In this document: piece after piece, positions 50,185-57,986 of the stretch
How the letters are laid out: every line of letters starts with the position of its first letter
Position numbering within the stretch: the first letter of the stretch is position 1
Source: Candidatus Woesearchaeota archaeon CG10_big_fil_rev_8_21_14_0_10_45_16
GTDB taxonomy: Archaea > Nanobdellota > Nanobdellia > Woesearchaeales > GW2011-AR9
DNA length: 64,000 nucleotides
NCBI GenBank assembly: GCA_002762785.1
Contig: PCXY01000005.1
Coordinates: 252,796-316,795, forward strand
Reading direction: 5' to 3'
Notes under the pieces: model-generated
What the model saw: the letters and a program-made list of their open reading frames with translations, nothing else
What the model was told of the DNA's origin: nothing
Databases searched by the model: none
Position numbers and translations under genes: made by a program

Positions 50185-50492
50185 AAGACGGGCCGGCTAA
50201 GATCGTCGATGACCTGTTCTGGTTCCAGAAACGCTACCAAACCTTTTATGGTCTGATAATGAGGACTTTTTTCCCTATTCTGAACCACATCAGAGACGAC
50301 CGGACCAGAAAACTGGACCAATGCCAGATCTCTTCCTCTTTGAAGGAAACTGGCCCCAATTTCGTTTTTAGGTTCTTCTCCAGGTCTGACGTAATCAGAC
50401 AAATTTGATCTACTTGGCTCAAATCCTGCCCTTTGCAGAACTTCGAAAACCTTTTCACGGGTATATCCTTCTCCTACACAATATATTGACAT
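50181..50492 (-). CDS. Unknown 103-aa protein downstream of trxB
   Basis: Small mixed alpha/beta protein starting MSIYCVGEGYTREKVFEVL. The first 20 residues resemble a beta-alpha unit. No family recognised. It starts 2 nt after the trxB stop, and its 3' end overlaps the glyA stop on the other strand by 4 bp. It is probably in the trxB operon. Confidence 0.6.
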   Translation of the reverse strand: MSIYCVGEGYTREKVFEVLQRAGFEPSRSNLSDYVRPGEEPKNEIGASFLQRGRDLALVQFSGPVVSDVVQNREKSPHYQTIKGLVAFLEPEQVIDDLSRPVF

Positions 50493-50494
50493 GT

Positions 50495-51418
50495 TTATTC
50501 AATCCCCTTATGAGTTAAATACCTCTCCACCTCGATGGCTGCCTGACAGCCCATACCAGCGGCCGTGATGGCCTGCCGATATTTTGTATCATGGACATCT
50601 CCAGCCGCGAAGACGCCAGGAATGTTAGTGTGCATGAACCGGTCTGCTTTCAGATAACCTTGCTCATCAAGTTCGAGCTTGCCTATGAATGGTTTAGTGT
50701 TAGGGATGTGGCCGATAGCCAAAAAGACACCATCGCATTTGAAATCAGTGATCTCATTTGTCTTTAGGTTCTTCAGCTTGACGCCAGTGACGAATTTGTC
50801 ACCGACAACTTCTGAGATTTCAGAATCCCAGATGAAACTGATCTTTTCATGATTCGTTGCCCGTTCCTGCATGATCTTGGAAGCTCGTAACGTATCTCTC
50901 CTGTGGACGACGGTAACTTTAGTAGCGAACTTGGTCAGGAACAACGCTTCTTCCATAGCCGAATCACCGCCGCCGATGACGACGACTTCCTTATTCTTAT
51001 AGAAAGCTCCGTCACAGGTTGCGCAGGTAGATACGCCTCTGCCTTTGTATTTCTCTTCTGATTCCAGACCTAGCCATCTGGCCGATGCTCCCGTGGCGAC
51101 TATCAAGGAATGGCATTGTAATTTTTCACCGCTTACTAAGGTTAATTCAAAACCGTCGTCTATTTCCTGAAATTTGGTGACGATATCTGTCTTGAATTTA
51201 GCGCCGAACCGTTCCGCTTGTTTCTTGCAGCGGTTCACTAATTCGGTGCCTTCTACCCCTTCCGGGAAGCCGGGGAAGTTTTCCACTTCTGTAGTCAGTG
51301 TCAATTGCCCTCCGTCTTCCGGACCTGAGATCAATAAAGGTGAAAGGTTGGCCCTGGCCGTGTAGATAGCAGCCGTACAGCCGGCCACACCTGTTCCAAG
51401 GATGATGACTTTTTCCAT
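50495..51418 (-). CDS. trxB: Thioredoxin reductase
   Basis: 307-aa FAD/NAD(P)H enzyme. FAD site GTGVAGCTAAIYTAR at the N-terminus, redox-active CATC (Cys132, Cys135) and NADPH-binding GGGDSAMEEALFL. C-terminal FAD motif FAAGDVHDTKYRQ. Supplies electrons to thioredoxin and hence potentially to the PrxQ at 15782. Confidence 0.96.
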   Translation of the reverse strand: MEKVIILGTGVAGCTAAIYTARANLSPLLISGPEDGGQLTLTTEVENFPGFPEGVEGTELVNRCKKQAERFGAKFKTDIVTKFQEIDDGFELTLVSGEKLQCHSLIVATGASARWLGLESEEKYKGRGVSTCATCDGAFYKNKEVVVIGGGDSAMEEALFLTKFATKVTVVHRRDTLRASKIMQERATNHEKISFIWDSEISEVVGDKFVTGVKLKNLKTNEITDFKCDGVFLAIGHIPNTKPFIGKLELDEQGYLKADRFMHTNIPGVFAAGDVHDTKYRQAITAAGMGCQAAIEVERYLTHKGIE

Positions 51419-51525
51419 TTTTAGCTGAGAATAGTGATCATATAAAAAGTTGATGGAATTTAATGTTAATTCTCAACCTGGAAACCAACAAATAGCTTTA
51501 TAAAATATGATAACTTACTAAGACC

Positions 51526-52290
51526 ATGCGATTCGGAGAAGTCTTCAGCAAAAGCTGGAAAGAGTACACCAGCAACTGGCAGTTTTTTGCAGTGATTGTC
51601 CTTGCCCTTGTTTTTATACCAAATATAATCGTGTCCCTGGTTGCTATCCCAGTATCTCTACAGCTCTCTAATATCGGGCAAGACTTGTCTGAAATATTTG
51701 CGATATTATTTAGTCCGATGAGCATGCTCGTAGCCATAGTTGGACTGATCTCGATCCTGCTTAGCATCTGGGCTTCCGCTTCGATGATCTATTACTCTCT
51801 TAGCAAGAAGAAAAATATGTCCGTGAAGGAAGCGCTTGACGGTGGAAGAAAATATTTCTGGAAGTATCTCGGTTACAATATTGTCCAGGGGTTCTTTGTC
51901 ATCATGCTCTTCATCGCTTTTATCATTCCGGGCATCATCTTCTCTGTGTTCTGGGTCTTCGGCCCTTTTATCCTGATCGGCGAGAACAAGAGGATACTGG
52001 AATCTTTAGGTGAAAGTTACCGTCTGGTGAGCGGCCGCTGGTGGAAAGTCCTTGGCTGGGGCCTTTTGTTTATCCTGATGGTCATTGGAGTTTCTTTCGT
52101 CGTCGCCATGATAAGTTTCATCATCACCTCGCTTAGTTCCTTGATGTGGGCATCATTGATAAGCCCGGCTGCAATGATGGTCACCACTAACATCGTCTCC
52201 AAGACCATCACCTTGCTGACACAGTTTGTAGTGGGGCCGATGAGCGTCCTGTTCCTTAAGAATTTCTATCTGGACCTGAAGAAGAATTGA
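51526..52290 (+). CDS. Multi-helix membrane protein, GPDPase_memb/DUF4013-like
   Basis: 254 aa with about six hydrophobic helices. It begins MRFGEVFSKSWKEYTSNWQ, the kind of start seen in the glycerophosphodiesterase-membrane-domain-like family. It contains Pro-rich helix turns (IIPGIIFSVFWVFGPFIL) and a C-terminal basic end. Function unknown. A TTTATAAAATA TATA box is about 25 nt upstream of the ATG. Confidence 0.7.
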   Translation: MRFGEVFSKSWKEYTSNWQFFAVIVLALVFIPNIIVSLVAIPVSLQLSNIGQDLSEIFAILFSPMSMLVAIVGLISILLSIWASASMIYYSLSKKKNMSVKEALDGGRKYFWKYLGYNIVQGFFVIMLFIAFIIPGIIFSVFWVFGPFILIGENKRILESLGESYRLVSGRWWKVLGWGLLFILMVIGVSFVVAMISFIITSLSSLMWASLISPAAMMVTTNIVSKTITLLTQFVVGPMSVLFLKNFYLDLKKN

Positions 52291-52335
52291 ATTTTCTCCA
52301 AGAATCTTTTTAAAAAACACCTCGCCTGATAACAC

Positions 52336-53313
52336 ATGGAAGAAAGGCATGCTTCATTTCTCATCCCTATAATTGATGGTAAGATCTGGCTGGGACAACG
52401 GGTCAAAGATCCCCATAGTGGGAAATGGGGTGCTATAGGTGGGAAGAGTGAACTGAAACGAGCTTCTCTCATCGTGGGTCCGCAATATGTTGCAAGATTT
52501 TCTTGTGGAGTAAAGACCAGCGTCGCTGACCGATTACTCGCAGAGAAGGGCCTGGAATATAGTGGGCAGACAGCTGTCCGTGAGGCTTGTGAGGAATTGT
52601 TTGCCGATCTAAGATATCCCGATGATTTCAATGAAGGGGATTTTGCTGGCGTAGTGAGAACCGGAAGCATCGATGATCAGTTTGAGGGGATACGCTGGGA
52701 TCTACATTTTCATATCGGAACCATTAATAGGAGAGATTTATCTCTGGACCAAAGAGAACTGAACGGGTTTCAACCATTAACGGAAATTAATCCAGAAGAT
52801 ATCTGGCCGATGACCAAATATGCGTTGACAGATCTCAAGTGGAGGTATACCTCTCGTTGTGGCGGCCAAACACCCATAAACTTTGACGAGAATCTGAGGT
52901 CTTATCGCGATATGAACCTTGACGAACAGATTCCAGATTTCAAGCTTCCCTGGATAAGCTCCAGTCTCATGGGGCTGATATTTTATTTTACAGAGAACGG
53001 CATCTTCGAAAGAGATTGGCAATGGGAAGGGGCTTATCAGTTGCGGCTGCGCGAAGATATGCCTCCTGGTTTCCTGGAAAATGAATCTCATCCCGAGCTG
53101 CCTCTAGTTCTTAATTTTCTAAGAGGATATGAAAGAAGAGTCTTTGGGAGTGAAGAGGAGTTCCAAGCGGAGATGGGAAACTTAACGATCGAATCAGAAG
53201 ATCCGTTGATGAAACAAGGTGTCCGTCTTTTAGAATACGGGGGTGTCGGCGTGAGACTGCAAAACGGCCCGCCTGGGATGTGCTGTTTTGGTTATATGAA
53301 AAAAGAGGGATAA
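52336..53313 (+). CDS. Nudix-like protein with insertion
   Basis: 325 aa. The N-terminal half shows Nudix features: FLIPIIDGKIWLGQR, the GGK of GKWGAIGGK (residues 35-37) and REACEELFADL with Arg82-Glu83 and Glu86-Glu87. About 40 residues lie between the glycines and the RE..EE part, so the box is interrupted. The C-terminal 200 residues match no domain I know. A TTTTTAAAA TATA-like element is about 30 nt upstream. Confidence 0.6.
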   Translation: MEERHASFLIPIIDGKIWLGQRVKDPHSGKWGAIGGKSELKRASLIVGPQYVARFSCGVKTSVADRLLAEKGLEYSGQTAVREACEELFADLRYPDDFNEGDFAGVVRTGSIDDQFEGIRWDLHFHIGTINRRDLSLDQRELNGFQPLTEINPEDIWPMTKYALTDLKWRYTSRCGGQTPINFDENLRSYRDMNLDEQIPDFKLPWISSSLMGLIFYFTENGIFERDWQWEGAYQLRLREDMPPGFLENESHPELPLVLNFLRGYERRVFGSEEEFQAEMGNLTIESEDPLMKQGVRLLEYGGVGVRLQNGPPGMCCFGYMKKEG

Positions 53314-53318
53314 AAAGA

Positions 53319-54800
53319 TCACTTCCCCATCAGATAATACAACAACACCCTTACCCCTGAACCAGTAGCGCCTTTGCAGAGATAATCGCCGTCCACACAC
53401 CAATAGGCGGAACCAGCGATATCAAGATGCGCCCACTTCGCTTTCTCAACAAATTTGCTTAAGAAAACGCCGGCGGTAACGGAACCAGCTTCATAGCCTT
53501 TACCTTTCTGACTAATATTGTTCAGATCCGATATCGAACCATTCATCCAATCTTGATATTCGTCATAGAACGGCAGTTCCCAAACCCGGTCGCCGCTGTT
53601 CATTCCGGCTTCTTTCAACGAGCTGATCAATCTGTCGTCCTTGCCCATCACCGCAGCTGCATAGTAGCCTAAAGCCACCACGCAGGCACCGGTCAAGGTG
53701 GCGAGAGTCACCATGTATTCAGGATTATACTTGTCATCAGCATAGGCCATGGCATCTGCCAGAACTAATCTTCCTTCAGCGTCAGTGTTGCCGATCTCGA
53801 TGGTCTTGCCGTTGTATGCTTTCACGATATCGCCTGGTCGTTGCGCATGTGAACTTACCATGTTTTCACACATCGGCATCACACCTAGAATATTCTTTTT
53901 GATACCCAGTTGAGCAGCCGCTTTGATCGTTCCCAGTACTGCCGCCGAACCCGCCATGTCGGTCTTCATGTCTTCAATGTACTTAGTCGGTTTCAGATTA
54001 TAGCCGCCTGAATCGAAAGTGATACCTTTCCCGACGAGAGCGACAGGTTTTCCGGAACCGCCTTTGTATTCCAGCAGTATCAGTTTAGGCGGATTGGCAC
54101 TGCCCAGGTTCACGCCCAATAGGGAGCCCATACCCAGCTTTTTCATCTCAGCTTCTCCCAGAACTTTCATGCTGATCTTAGGACTGGAAGCAGCCACCTG
54201 CTTGGCTATCTTCTCCATGTAGACTGAATTGACGACGCTGGCAGAATCGTTGACTAGATCGCGGACAAAATTACTTGATTCCCCGATTACCCTGCCTATT
54301 TTAAGTCCACTGCCCAAAGCTGCAACATTGCCTGACCATTGCAAGGAGACCATCTCTAGGAGAGTGATCTTCTCTTTCCTTTCTTCAGAGAGATATTTTA
54401 TGAAAGAGTAGTTGGCCAGCAATAAAGATTCTGCGGCAGCTGTACCCAGCTGCTCAGCATCGAACTGGTCCTTGACCAGATCCAGGATATCGGTAGTGAA
54501 AGATGGCTGTCTTAGAGTGCGGACAGCCTTGACTGCTTTTCCCAGAGCGCGGCGGACTTTCTCGAGCGTAAGCTCTTTTTTCTTGCCAAGCGCCAAAAAG
54601 ACCACATTATGATAAGGCAGACCGTTATTTTTTGTTACAAAAACTTCTCCAAACTTTTCTTTATGCAAAACCTTCTCTTTCAAAGCATCTTCGAGATCTT
54701 TCTGCAACACGCTATTCTTCAGGGTTTTTGTCTCATCCAGGATGCCCAGCACTAAGACATCCGCTTTTTGGTCTAATCCAGCAGTCGTTGTAATCTTCAT
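53319..54800 (-). CDS. pepA: Leucyl aminopeptidase (M17)
   Basis: 493-aa two-zinc aminopeptidase. The N-terminal macro-like domain is followed by the catalytic domain with VGKGITFDSGGYNLKP, DMKTDMAGSAAVLG and the signature NTDAEGRLVLADAMAYA. Start at ATG 54800 follows a strong AGGAGGT Shine-Dalgarno; the longer frame from 54872 overlaps the previous gene. The C-terminus with GVRVLLYY is typical. Confidence 0.96.
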   Translation of the reverse strand: MKITTTAGLDQKADVLVLGILDETKTLKNSVLQKDLEDALKEKVLHKEKFGEVFVTKNNGLPYHNVVFLALGKKKELTLEKVRRALGKAVKAVRTLRQPSFTTDILDLVKDQFDAEQLGTAAAESLLLANYSFIKYLSEERKEKITLLEMVSLQWSGNVAALGSGLKIGRVIGESSNFVRDLVNDSASVVNSVYMEKIAKQVAASSPKISMKVLGEAEMKKLGMGSLLGVNLGSANPPKLILLEYKGGSGKPVALVGKGITFDSGGYNLKPTKYIEDMKTDMAGSAAVLGTIKAAAQLGIKKNILGVMPMCENMVSSHAQRPGDIVKAYNGKTIEIGNTDAEGRLVLADAMAYADDKYNPEYMVTLATLTGACVVALGYYAAAVMGKDDRLISSLKEAGMNSGDRVWELPFYDEYQDWMNGSISDLNNISQKGKGYEAGSVTAGVFLSKFVEKAKWAHLDIAGSAYWCVDGDYLCKGATGSGVRVLLYYLMGK

Positions 54801-54843
54801 TCTAAACCTCCTTATGGGGGACGCAGTTAATAACCTTTTCGCC

Positions 54844-55521
54844 TTAACTATAGCGCTCAACCTTGATATCACTGCGATCCACTCCTTTCTCTAATAATAA
54901 CTCTTTGGTCTCCAATACCAGCTCTTTTAGGCCGCAGATGTAAAATACTTTCCCTGTAAGGTCCTCTGGAAGATGTTTCTGCACCCGACCGGAAAGACCT
55001 TCCCATTCTTCCCTGCTTAACGTAGGGATGTACGTGAAATTCTTATCTTTCTTCTCCAATGAGACAAATTCGTCGTGGAGGAATAGGTCTTTCTTTGACT
55101 TCACACCAAATATCAGCGTGAACTTTCCCATGGACAAGTATTCTTTGAGCATGCTGTAAAATGGAGCGACACCGGTGCCGCCGGCGATAAACCAAACTTC
55201 TTTTTCGGTCTCTTCAAACACGAAATGGCCTAAAGGTCCTTTGACAAGGAAAGTGTCGCCTTTCTTGGCCTTCCTAAATATATCTGAGGCAAAGCCGTCT
55301 TCCACCAGCTTGATGCAGAGATCGATCTTTCCTTTCTGGGAAGGCGGGTTCAATATCGAATATGACCTCGGCTTTTTTTCACCGTCTTTTTCGATGAACA
55401 AGGTGATAAACTGGCCTGCTTTGAACACGAAATCATCTGGAGCTGATAATGACAGGATGATGACATCTGCAATGAGTTTTCTTTTCTCTACTACTTTGGC
55501 ATCGAACGAGAATAGTTTCAT
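54844..55521 (-). CDS. Flavin-dependent oxidoreductase, ferredoxin-NADP reductase-like
   Basis: 225 aa. FAD-binding domain with RSYSIL (residues about 52-57) and VKGPLGHF; NAD(P)-binding domain with WFIAGGTGVAPFYSML and the C-terminal YICGLKELV. Domain order fits the FNR superfamily. The iron-sulfur or other partner domain is separate; the ferredoxin at 19352 could be a partner. Own start 32 nt after the MGMT stop. Confidence 0.9.
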   Translation of the reverse strand: MKLFSFDAKVVEKRKLIADVIILSLSAPDDFVFKAGQFITLFIEKDGEKKPRSYSILNPPSQKGKIDLCIKLVEDGFASDIFRKAKKGDTFLVKGPLGHFVFEETEKEVWFIAGGTGVAPFYSMLKEYLSMGKFTLIFGVKSKKDLFLHDEFVSLEKKDKNFTYIPTLSREEWEGLSGRVQKHLPEDLTGKVFYICGLKELVLETKELLLEKGVDRSDIKVERYS

Positions 55522-55553
55522 CCCTCTTACGGGAAAAGGTCTTTTTATATACT

Positions 55554-55877
55554 TTACGAAAAAGAATGCAGGTATTTGCCTAAGTCGATCCGATTATCTT
55601 CCATTTTAATACCCTCTTTCTCAAGCATTCTGATCTTCTTTTTTATGTTCCCTTGAGCCTTGCCGCAGTAGCCGCCGATCCGACCATCGCTTTTGACCAC
55701 CCGATGACAGGGCACGGAAGGCGCATAGGGATTACGCTTTAAAGCCTGCCCTATAGCTTGGGAAGAGTTGATGCCTAACTTCAATGCCATCTCTTTATAG
55801 GTACTTACTTTCCCTTGCGGAATCTCTTGACAAAGTCGGTAAACTTTTTCTTGGAAACTGGTGGTGGTTGCTGCCAT
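55554..55877 (-). CDS. ogt: O6-methylguanine-DNA methyltransferase (single domain)
   Basis: 107-aa DNA-repair protein or alkyltransferase-like protein, consisting only of the C-terminal catalytic domain. FQEKVYRLCQEIPQGKVSTY is the start of the domain; PCHRV (Cys57) carries the acceptor thiol and the GYCGKAQGN segment is the DNA-binding side. The Ada-type N-terminal half is missing. Its 5' end overlaps the PadR-like gene by 73 nt in another frame. Confidence 0.9.
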   Translation of the reverse strand: MAATTTSFQEKVYRLCQEIPQGKVSTYKEMALKLGINSSQAIGQALKRNPYAPSVPCHRVVKSDGRIGGYCGKAQGNIKKKIRMLEKEGIKMEDNRIDLGKYLHSFS

Positions 55878-56194
55878 TCTTGATGATACCTTTGCAGATA
55901 ATCCTCGACTGCTTTATTGCCTTGCGGAGAAGCGTTCCTGCCCAACGTATAATACACTTTTTCAACCGTATTTCCCCAGGAGTATTGGCCTTTCTCTTCC
56001 TCTATCCCATGGATCTCGATCTCTTTGGTCTCGATGCCTTTCTTGAGATGGTAGTAGATACTGCGCTGGCTGACTTCCGGAAACACTTCATTGTAGACTT
56101 TAGCCACCTGGTAGCCGTAGCCTTTGCCTAACGACAGAAGGATCTCCAGGATGTTGTTCCGGATGATACTGTGGACTGGTCTTCCTCGAGGCAT
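55805..56194 (-). CDS. PadR-like winged-helix protein
   Basis: 129 aa. N-terminal winged helix with IRNNILEILLSLGKGYGYQV and SQRSIYYHLKKGIETKEI, as in PadR and related transcription regulators. A small beta hairpin and a helical, basic C-terminal tail follow. The last 24 codons overlap the MGMT gene in a different frame, so both must be under dual constraint. It may regulate the operon. Confidence 0.78.
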   Translation of the reverse strand: MPRGRPVHSIIRNNILEILLSLGKGYGYQVAKVYNEVFPEVSQRSIYYHLKKGIETKEIEIHGIEEEKGQYSWGNTVEKVYYTLGRNASPQGNKAVEDYLQRYHQEWQQPPPVSKKKFTDFVKRFRKGK

Positions 56195-56267
56195 GATCGT
56201 CCGAGGATTGCGAGGTATATAATTCTTTTCCTGCAGAATGATTTACAAACACAAAACATTTCACAAA

Positions 56268-56276
56268 ACATTTAAA
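56268..56276 (+). promoter_or_regulatory. TATA box of the VapBC-Rnp4 operon
   Basis: CATTTAAAT is centred about 27 nt before ATG 56300. It would also drive the downstream toxin and RNase P subunit genes. Confidence 0.6.
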
Positions 56277-56299
56277 TAAGCAGATAATCTAAATGTTTC

Positions 56300-56536
56300 A
56301 TGGGAACGATAACGATAAATGTTGATGATCAGCTGGAACAACAGTTCAGAGCTACCGTTGAACAGAAACTCGGTACAGGAAAAGGAAAATTAGGGCAGGC
56401 TGTGCAAGAAGCTCTCGACAACTGGATTGCAAGAAAAAGGCAGTATGAGATTTCAGAGCGGCAGGTACGGTTAGTCAAAGAAGGGATGCCTATCGGTGCT
56501 GGGAAATGGAGTAGGAGCGATATGCATGAGCGATAA
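56300..56536 (+). CDS. vapB: VapB-like antitoxin
   Basis: 78 aa; the N-terminal strand (TITINVDDQLEQQFRATV) and central helix suggest a ribbon-helix-helix or AbrB-related antitoxin. The C-terminal half is charged (KRQYEISERQVRLVKEG) and would bind the toxin. It overlaps the PIN-domain toxin by 11 nt. Assignment rests mostly on the pairing. Confidence 0.7.
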   Translation: MGTITINVDDQLEQQFRATVEQKLGTGKGKLGQAVQEALDNWIARKRQYEISERQVRLVKEGMPIGAGKWSRSDMHER

Positions 56537-56969
56537 GGTTCCCTATTTGATCGATACTAATGTTCTTATCCATGCCTATGATAATCTTAGCAATCCAGCT
56601 AAACACGAGAAAGCCGGGAGATTAATCGAAAAGTGCTGGCTGGGAAAACAAGATCTAGCCATATCCTACCAGAACCTAGCTGAATTTGTATATGTGATCA
56701 CTTCCTCTAAAGTAAAACATCCGGTTCCGGTAAAGACTGCAAGACAGATTGTCAACGATATTATCCACTTCTCTTCATGGGTCAAGATCGGCTATGGACA
56801 GGAGGAGATGCTTCTGGCTTTGGAAGAATATGAAAAACAAAGAAAGAATTTTTGGGATATCCTTATCGCCTCAACCATGATCGCCAGCGATATCTTTTAT
56901 ATCTATACTGAAAATATCAAAGATTTCAAAAGTTATAAAAAGATAAAGGCGCAGAATCCTTTCGAATAA
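56526..56969 (+). CDS. vapC: VapC-like PIN-domain toxin
   Basis: 147-aa PIN nuclease. Metal-binding acids are Asp10 in LIDTNVLIHAY, Glu53 in NLAEFVYV, Asp111 in NFWDILIAST, and the TEN..DF region near Asp133. VapC toxins cut tRNA or rRNA. Start at 56526 (MSDKVPYLID) fits family length; the frame is open from 56496. One nucleotide separates its stop from the start of Rnp4. Confidence 0.85.
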   Translation: MSDKVPYLIDTNVLIHAYDNLSNPAKHEKAGRLIEKCWLGKQDLAISYQNLAEFVYVITSSKVKHPVPVKTARQIVNDIIHFSSWVKIGYGQEEMLLALEEYEKQRKNFWDILIASTMIASDIFYIYTENIKDFKSYKKIKAQNPFE

Positions 56970-56970
56970 G

Positions 56971-57279
56971 ATGCCAAAACGACCACTCCCAAAGAACAAG
57001 CAGAAAGAGATCGCTCTAGAAAGGATCAAGACCTTGTTCAAGCAGGCTGATGGGATCTTCTCCAAGAATAAATCTTTAGCAAATAGGTATGTTACTTTAG
57101 CCAGAAAAATCGCCATGAAAGCAAAATTAAAGATGCCTCGTGAGTACAAGAGGAAATTCTGCAAGCACTGCTACAAGTATCTTCGTTCCGGCGTCAATGC
57201 CCGGATCAGGACCAGGGACGGGAAAGTGGTGATCTCGTGTCTGGAATGCAAGAAATTTACCCGGATAGTGTTACGATAG
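56971..57279 (+). CDS. rnp4: RNase P protein component 4 (Rnp4, Rpp21/Rpr2)
   Basis: 102-aa zinc-ribbon subunit of RNase P. Helical N-terminus with ARKIAMKAKLKMPREYKRKF, then Cys pairs in FCKHCYKYL and ISCLECKKF; NARIRTRDGKVVI between them is typical. It pairs with Rnp1 (8843-9088) and binds the RNA at 26662. It is placed 1 nt after vapC, and its end overlaps the converging PHP gene by 9 nt. Confidence 0.92.
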   Translation: MPKRPLPKNKQKEIALERIKTLFKQADGIFSKNKSLANRYVTLARKIAMKAKLKMPREYKRKFCKHCYKYLRSGVNARIRTRDGKVVISCLECKKFTRIVLR

Positions 57280-57939
57280 ATAGCTTTCTTGCTTCAGAAA
57301 ATTGAAACAGGCTCTGCGATGATCCCGTAATTCACTTAAAGTATGGGCGTCACTATTGACATAGATACGGTCTGCCTTCTGCAGCATGATCTGAAGATTG
57401 TCGGCATTCCCGCCTTGCCGAAAATAACGGCCATTGAATTCCAAAGGGATATCGTGGTGATTAGCAGCTTCCACCAATGCTGCCATGTCCAGATGTTCGG
57501 TTCCTTTCTGGATGTGTGGATGCCCTAAGAACCTAATCTTCTGTCCATACTTTTCCATGGCTTTAAGATACGCCTCCGTCACTTTTGAAAAATTGCCCTG
57601 ATAAACTTGATGATGCAAAGAAAGGATCAGAAAGTCAGAGGTATGGCCGGCGATATCTTCACAGATATTTCCTTCTTCATCAAGAAGATCGCCTTCAACA
57701 CCGAAGATGACCTTAACATCGTTATGGACATTCTCCCAACGCTGGACTATGCTTCGATGGGCTTTCTTCGTCAATCCCGATCGGTCTAAAGCAGCTTGAG
57801 AATGGTCAGTGATGGCGATCTCTTCCAACCCTAACCTACCGGCGTACTGGACTATCTCATCGATAGTAGGAAGACCATCAGAATACTGTAAAGAGTGCAT
57901 ATGATAATCACCGCTCAAGCCGGGGTTTACGATCTCCAT
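57271..57939 (-). CDS. PHP-domain phosphoesterase
   Basis: 222 aa with the PHP metal-site motifs in order: DYHMHSLQYSDG, ITDHSQAA, GVEGDLL, SLHHQVY, GHPHI and NSDAHTL. Full complement of His/Asp/Glu ligands suggests an active phosphatase, as in YcdX or histidinol-phosphatase-like enzymes. Substrate not visible. Single gene. Confidence 0.88.
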   Translation of the reverse strand: MEIVNPGLSGDYHMHSLQYSDGLPTIDEIVQYAGRLGLEEIAITDHSQAALDRSGLTKKAHRSIVQRWENVHNDVKVIFGVEGDLLDEEGNICEDIAGHTSDFLILSLHHQVYQGNFSKVTEAYLKAMEKYGQKIRFLGHPHIQKGTEHLDMAALVEAANHHDIPLEFNGRYFRQGGNADNLQIMLQKADRIYVNSDAHTLSELRDHRRACFNFLKQESYLS

Positions 57940-57986
57940 AAGACATTTTAAGGGAAGTTTCTTTATAACTTTTTTGAATCAAGAAC

